NCBI GenBank assembly: GCA_950059165.1 | Contig: CATLUC010000040.1 | Span: forward strand, 3,508 to 12,212 | Direction of reading: 5' to 3' | DNA from: an uncultured Clostridium sp. | GTDB taxonomy: Bacteria > Bacillota > Clostridia > TANB77 > CAG-508 | DNA length: 8,705 bases | Shown: one piece after another, positions 7,062 to 8,705 of the stretch | Numbering within the stretch: position 1 is the stretch's first letter | Layout: each line of letters begins with the position of its first letter | The notes under the pieces: model-generated | What the model was told of the DNA's origin: nothing | The model's input: only the letters and a program-made list of their open reading frames with translations | The model's database searches: none | Made by a program: the position numbers and the translations under genes

Positions 7062-7122
7062 CATTTAGGTCAATTTTATATTTACTTAAGCTGTAACAAA
7101 AATATAGAAATGGAATTAGAAA

Positions 7123-7557
7123 ATGGAAGAAAAAAGAGAAGAATTAGAAATAGAAACAAGAACAATAGAAGAATTGCTAAAAGACTTAAGAGAAGAAAAA
7201 CAATGGACATATATGCACATAGTAGAAGAACTAAATAAAATAGGCTTAATAGTTGATGAGAAAAAAGTAAAAAAGTGGGAAATAGGATTAGAATATCCAG
7301 AAATAGACGAAATTTACAAATTATCAGAACTATATTTTGTGCCAAGTGACAATTTTGTTATGGCAAAAAGTAATAGTTACAAACAAGGTCTAGAATCTGT
7401 TCATGCAACTTTAATAAAGTGGATTTGTTACTTAACAGGAATTTCCTTAAAAGTAGGTTATGTATTTTTCTATATAGTCGTTTTTGGTGGATTAATATGG
7501 GCTCTTTGGTTTTTCTGTGATAAAGTAAAATTGTTTGAAACACATTTTGTAAAATAA
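7123..7557 (+). CDS. Membrane-anchored helix-turn-helix (XRE-like) protein
   Basis: In this 144-residue protein, residues 16-76 look like an XRE/Cro-type DNA-binding domain: a helix (IEELLKDLREEKQWT), a second helix, then VKKWEIGLEYPEIDEIYKLSELY, matching the WE-G--P---- -- LA motif of this fold. Residues about 110-132 are a strongly hydrophobic membrane segment, with a short charged tail. It may be a membrane-tethered regulator or a structural HTH protein. A TAG at 7117-7119 blocks upstream extension, and the ribosome binding site is weak (GGAA). It lies 127 bp after the repaired gpr stop. Target and role unknown. No CGG or in-frame UGA. Confidence 0.7.
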   Translation: MEEKREELEIETRTIEELLKDLREEKQWTYMHIVEELNKIGLIVDEKKVKKWEIGLEYPEIDEIYKLSELYFVPSDNFVMAKSNSYKQGLESVHATLIKWICYLTGISLKVGYVFFYIVVFGGLIWALWFFCDKVKLFETHFVK

Positions 7558-7578
7558 AGTAAAATTTGTCAAAAATTA

Positions 7579-7607
7579 TTGCAAAAAGAATTTAATTGGG
7601 ATATAAT
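7579..7607 (+). promoter_or_regulatory. Sigma-A promoter of the Lys/Glu-rich membrane protein gene
   Basis: TTGCAA (7579-7584), a 17-bp spacer and TATAAT (7602-7607) lie 36 bp before the ATG at 7643. The short leader carries AGGAGG (7628-7633). Confidence 0.75.
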
Positions 7608-7642
7608 CAACATGAAATAAAAATAATAGGAGGATAAATATT

Positions 7643-8515
7643 ATGGATGAAGAAAACAAAGAAGCAAAAAAACAAGATATAGAGCCAAAAGATACAAAAA
7701 CAAGTGAAAGTGTAGAAAACAAAAATGAAGAGCAACAAGCAGAAGTTAAGCAAGAAGAAACTTCAACAATCAAGAAAGAAGAAATAGAAAAAGAGGAAAT
7801 ACCAACAAGTAAACAAGAAGAAACAAAAACAGAGGATACATCAAAAGACGAACCAAAAGAAATTAGCAAAGAAGAGCAACCAAAAGAACCTAAGAAAGAA
7901 ATAAAAAAAGAAGAACCTAAAAATACTACTAAAAAGGTAGAAACAAAAACATTTGAAAAATCAAAAGTAGAAAACAAGAAAAACAATAATGTAATAATAG
8001 CAATAGTAGCAGTTGTTGCATTAGTAATTATTGCAATCTTTGCATATATAAATATGGCAGATTCTCCTAAAAAAGTAGTAGAAGAAATATTCCAAGACTT
8101 AAAGTCTGGCAATACAAAGGAGTCTGTACTTGCAAGTGCATTTGAAGAAGAAAACTTTGATGAAGAAACTAAAAAATTACTTTTTGATAAATTAGAATGG
8201 AAAATTAAAGAGGTAAAAGAAGAAGGAGATACAGCAACAGTTAAAGTAGAAGTTATAAATAAAGACTTCAAAACAGCAATAGGAAATTATATGCAAAAAG
8301 CAATAAAAGCAGCATTTAGTGGTGGTATATCAAATGAAGAAGATGCAACAAATTATTTAATGGAAGAATTAAGTAGTGATGAATTACAAACAGTAAGTTC
8401 TGAACAAACAATAAATTTAGAGAAAAAAGATGGAAAATGGCAAGTATCAGAAGAAAACGACTTCGTAAATATTTTATTACCAGGATTTGGGGAAGCATTA
8501 AGTGCTTTTAATTAA
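7643..8515 (+). CDS. Lys/Glu-rich single-pass membrane protein with extracytoplasmic domain
   Basis: This 290-residue protein has three parts. Residues 1-115 are low-complexity and rich in Glu, Lys, Thr and Ser, with repeated EEP/KKE-type pieces, probably disordered. Residues 117-136 are a single membrane helix. Residues 140-290 form a compact domain with helices (SPKKVVEEIFQDLKSGN), beta strands (TATVKVEVINKDF) and a closing KKDGKWQVSEE strand, resembling the NTF2-like DUF4878/DUF5105 domains of Gram-positive cell-surface proteins. The lysines before the helix suggest that the tail is cytoplasmic and the folded domain outside. AGGAGG sits 9 nt before ATG. Its own promoter and terminator make it monocistronic. 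Function unknown. Confidence 0.8.
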   Translation: MDEENKEAKKQDIEPKDTKTSESVENKNEEQQAEVKQEETSTIKKEEIEKEEIPTSKQEETKTEDTSKDEPKEISKEEQPKEPKKEIKKEEPKNTTKKVETKTFEKSKVENKKNNNVIIAIVAVVALVIIAIFAYINMADSPKKVVEEIFQDLKSGNTKESVLASAFEEENFDEETKKLLFDKLEWKIKEVKEEGDTATVKVEVINKDFKTAIGNYMQKAIKAAFSGGISNEEDATNYLMEELSSDELQTVSSEQTINLEKKDGKWQVSEENDFVNILLPGFGEALSAFN

Positions 8516-8532
8516 AAATGGGAAACCAAAGA

Positions 8533-8577
8533 GGAAAGTCGAAATTATAAAATAGTTAAGACTTTCCGTTTTTTTTC
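8533..8577 (+). terminator. Intrinsic terminator after the membrane protein gene
   Basis: An 8-bp stem GGAAAGTC (8533-8540) / GACTTTCC (8560-8567) with a 19-nt loop is followed by a run of eight T (8569-8576). Confidence 0.88.
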
Positions 8578-8586
8578 TATATAATG

Positions 8587-8615
8587 TTGACTAAATCAAA
8601 AAAAAATGATATAAA
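8587..8615 (+). promoter_or_regulatory. Promoter of the tRNA gene
   Basis: TTGACT (8587-8592), a 17-bp spacer and TATAAA (8610-8615) lie 16 bp before the tRNA 5' end, giving a very short 5' leader. Confidence 0.75.
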
Positions 8616-8631
8616 TAAACAGTGCTAACAA

Positions 8632-8705
8632 GGCCCCTTGGTCAAGCGGTTAAGACGCCACCCTCTCAAGGTGGAATCATGGGTTCGATTCCCGTAGGGG
8701 TCACC
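8632..8705 (+). tRNA. tRNA-Glu (anticodon CTC), runs to the window end
   Basis: Acceptor stem GGCCCCT (8632-8638) pairs with AGGGGTC (8696-8702), with one G-T pair. The D stem is GTC/GAC. Anticodon stem CCACC/GGTGG (8658-8662 and 8670-8674) carries loop CTCTCAA, so the anticodon is CTC at 8665-8667 and reads GAG. The T arm has the usual TTCGATT loop. Discriminator A is 8703 and CC follows, so the gene encodes its CCA end, cut by the window edge before the last A. The C34 form is the less common Glu isoacceptor in AT-rich genomes; a TTC form is expected elsewhere. Confidence 0.95.

Noticed and set aside
7038..7096. TTACAG/CTGTAA inverted repeat as a gpr terminator
   Set aside because: The arms are short, the loop is about 47 nt, and no T-run follows. 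I see no convincing terminator after gpr.
1..8705. CRISPR array or prophage block
   Set aside because: No regularly spaced direct repeats and no structural phage genes are visible. The PBECR4-like and PemK-like genes are the only accessory-type genes.

Overview
The window is strongly AT-rich DNA from a spore-forming Gram-positive bacterium, most likely an uncultured low-GC (gut-type) clostridium. Evidence: a germination protease gene (gpr), Firmicutes-type Shine-Dalgarno sites, TTGACA/TATAAT promoters with 17-18 bp spacers, intrinsic terminators with T tails, and a Firmicutes-like tRNA-Glu. The exact lineage cannot be read from the window.

Layout. 2-1491 (+): 3' part of an ABC exporter gene (membrane domain plus ATPase) whose frame is broken twice. 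1546-1627: a hairpin element and an intrinsic terminator. 1581-2120 (-): a solitary PemK/MazF-like toxin with an abnormal C-terminus. 2121-2297: a divergent promoter region. 2298-5131 (+): uvrA, broken twice but otherwise complete. 5145-5382: a strong promoter and about 200 nt of structured non-coding RNA closed by a terminator. 5401-6036: a PBECR4-like putative nuclease. 6062-6995: gpr, with a frame break close to its end. 7123-7557: an HTH protein with a C-terminal membrane segment. 7643-8515: a Lys/Glu-rich single-pass membrane protein, followed by a terminator. 8632-8705: tRNA-Glu(CTC), running off the window end.

Most interesting observation. I find only four in-frame CGG codons in the genes of this window, and each is exactly where the reading frame must move by +1 to restore the conserved protein. 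They lie before the H-loop of the ABC ATPase, inside the second Walker A of UvrA, just before the second ABC signature region of UvrA, and at the C-terminus of Gpr. In each case skipping the C gives a GGN glycine codon that fits the family. CGT, CGA, AGA and AGG are used normally as arginine. A fifth break, in the ABC gene, lies at an in-frame UGA, where skipping the U gives GAU. After repair no gene here ends in UGA. This pattern fits an organism in which CGG is unassigned and is passed by +1 frameshifting (in effect CGGN = Gly). A systematic C-insertion artefact before GG in the sequence data is the main competing explanation and cannot be excluded from the window alone.

Second point of interest. 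The order promoter, repeat-containing structured RNA, terminator, nuclease-like ORF upstream of gpr resembles type III (RNA antitoxin) toxin-antitoxin loci, with a toxin family not usually placed there. This is inference.
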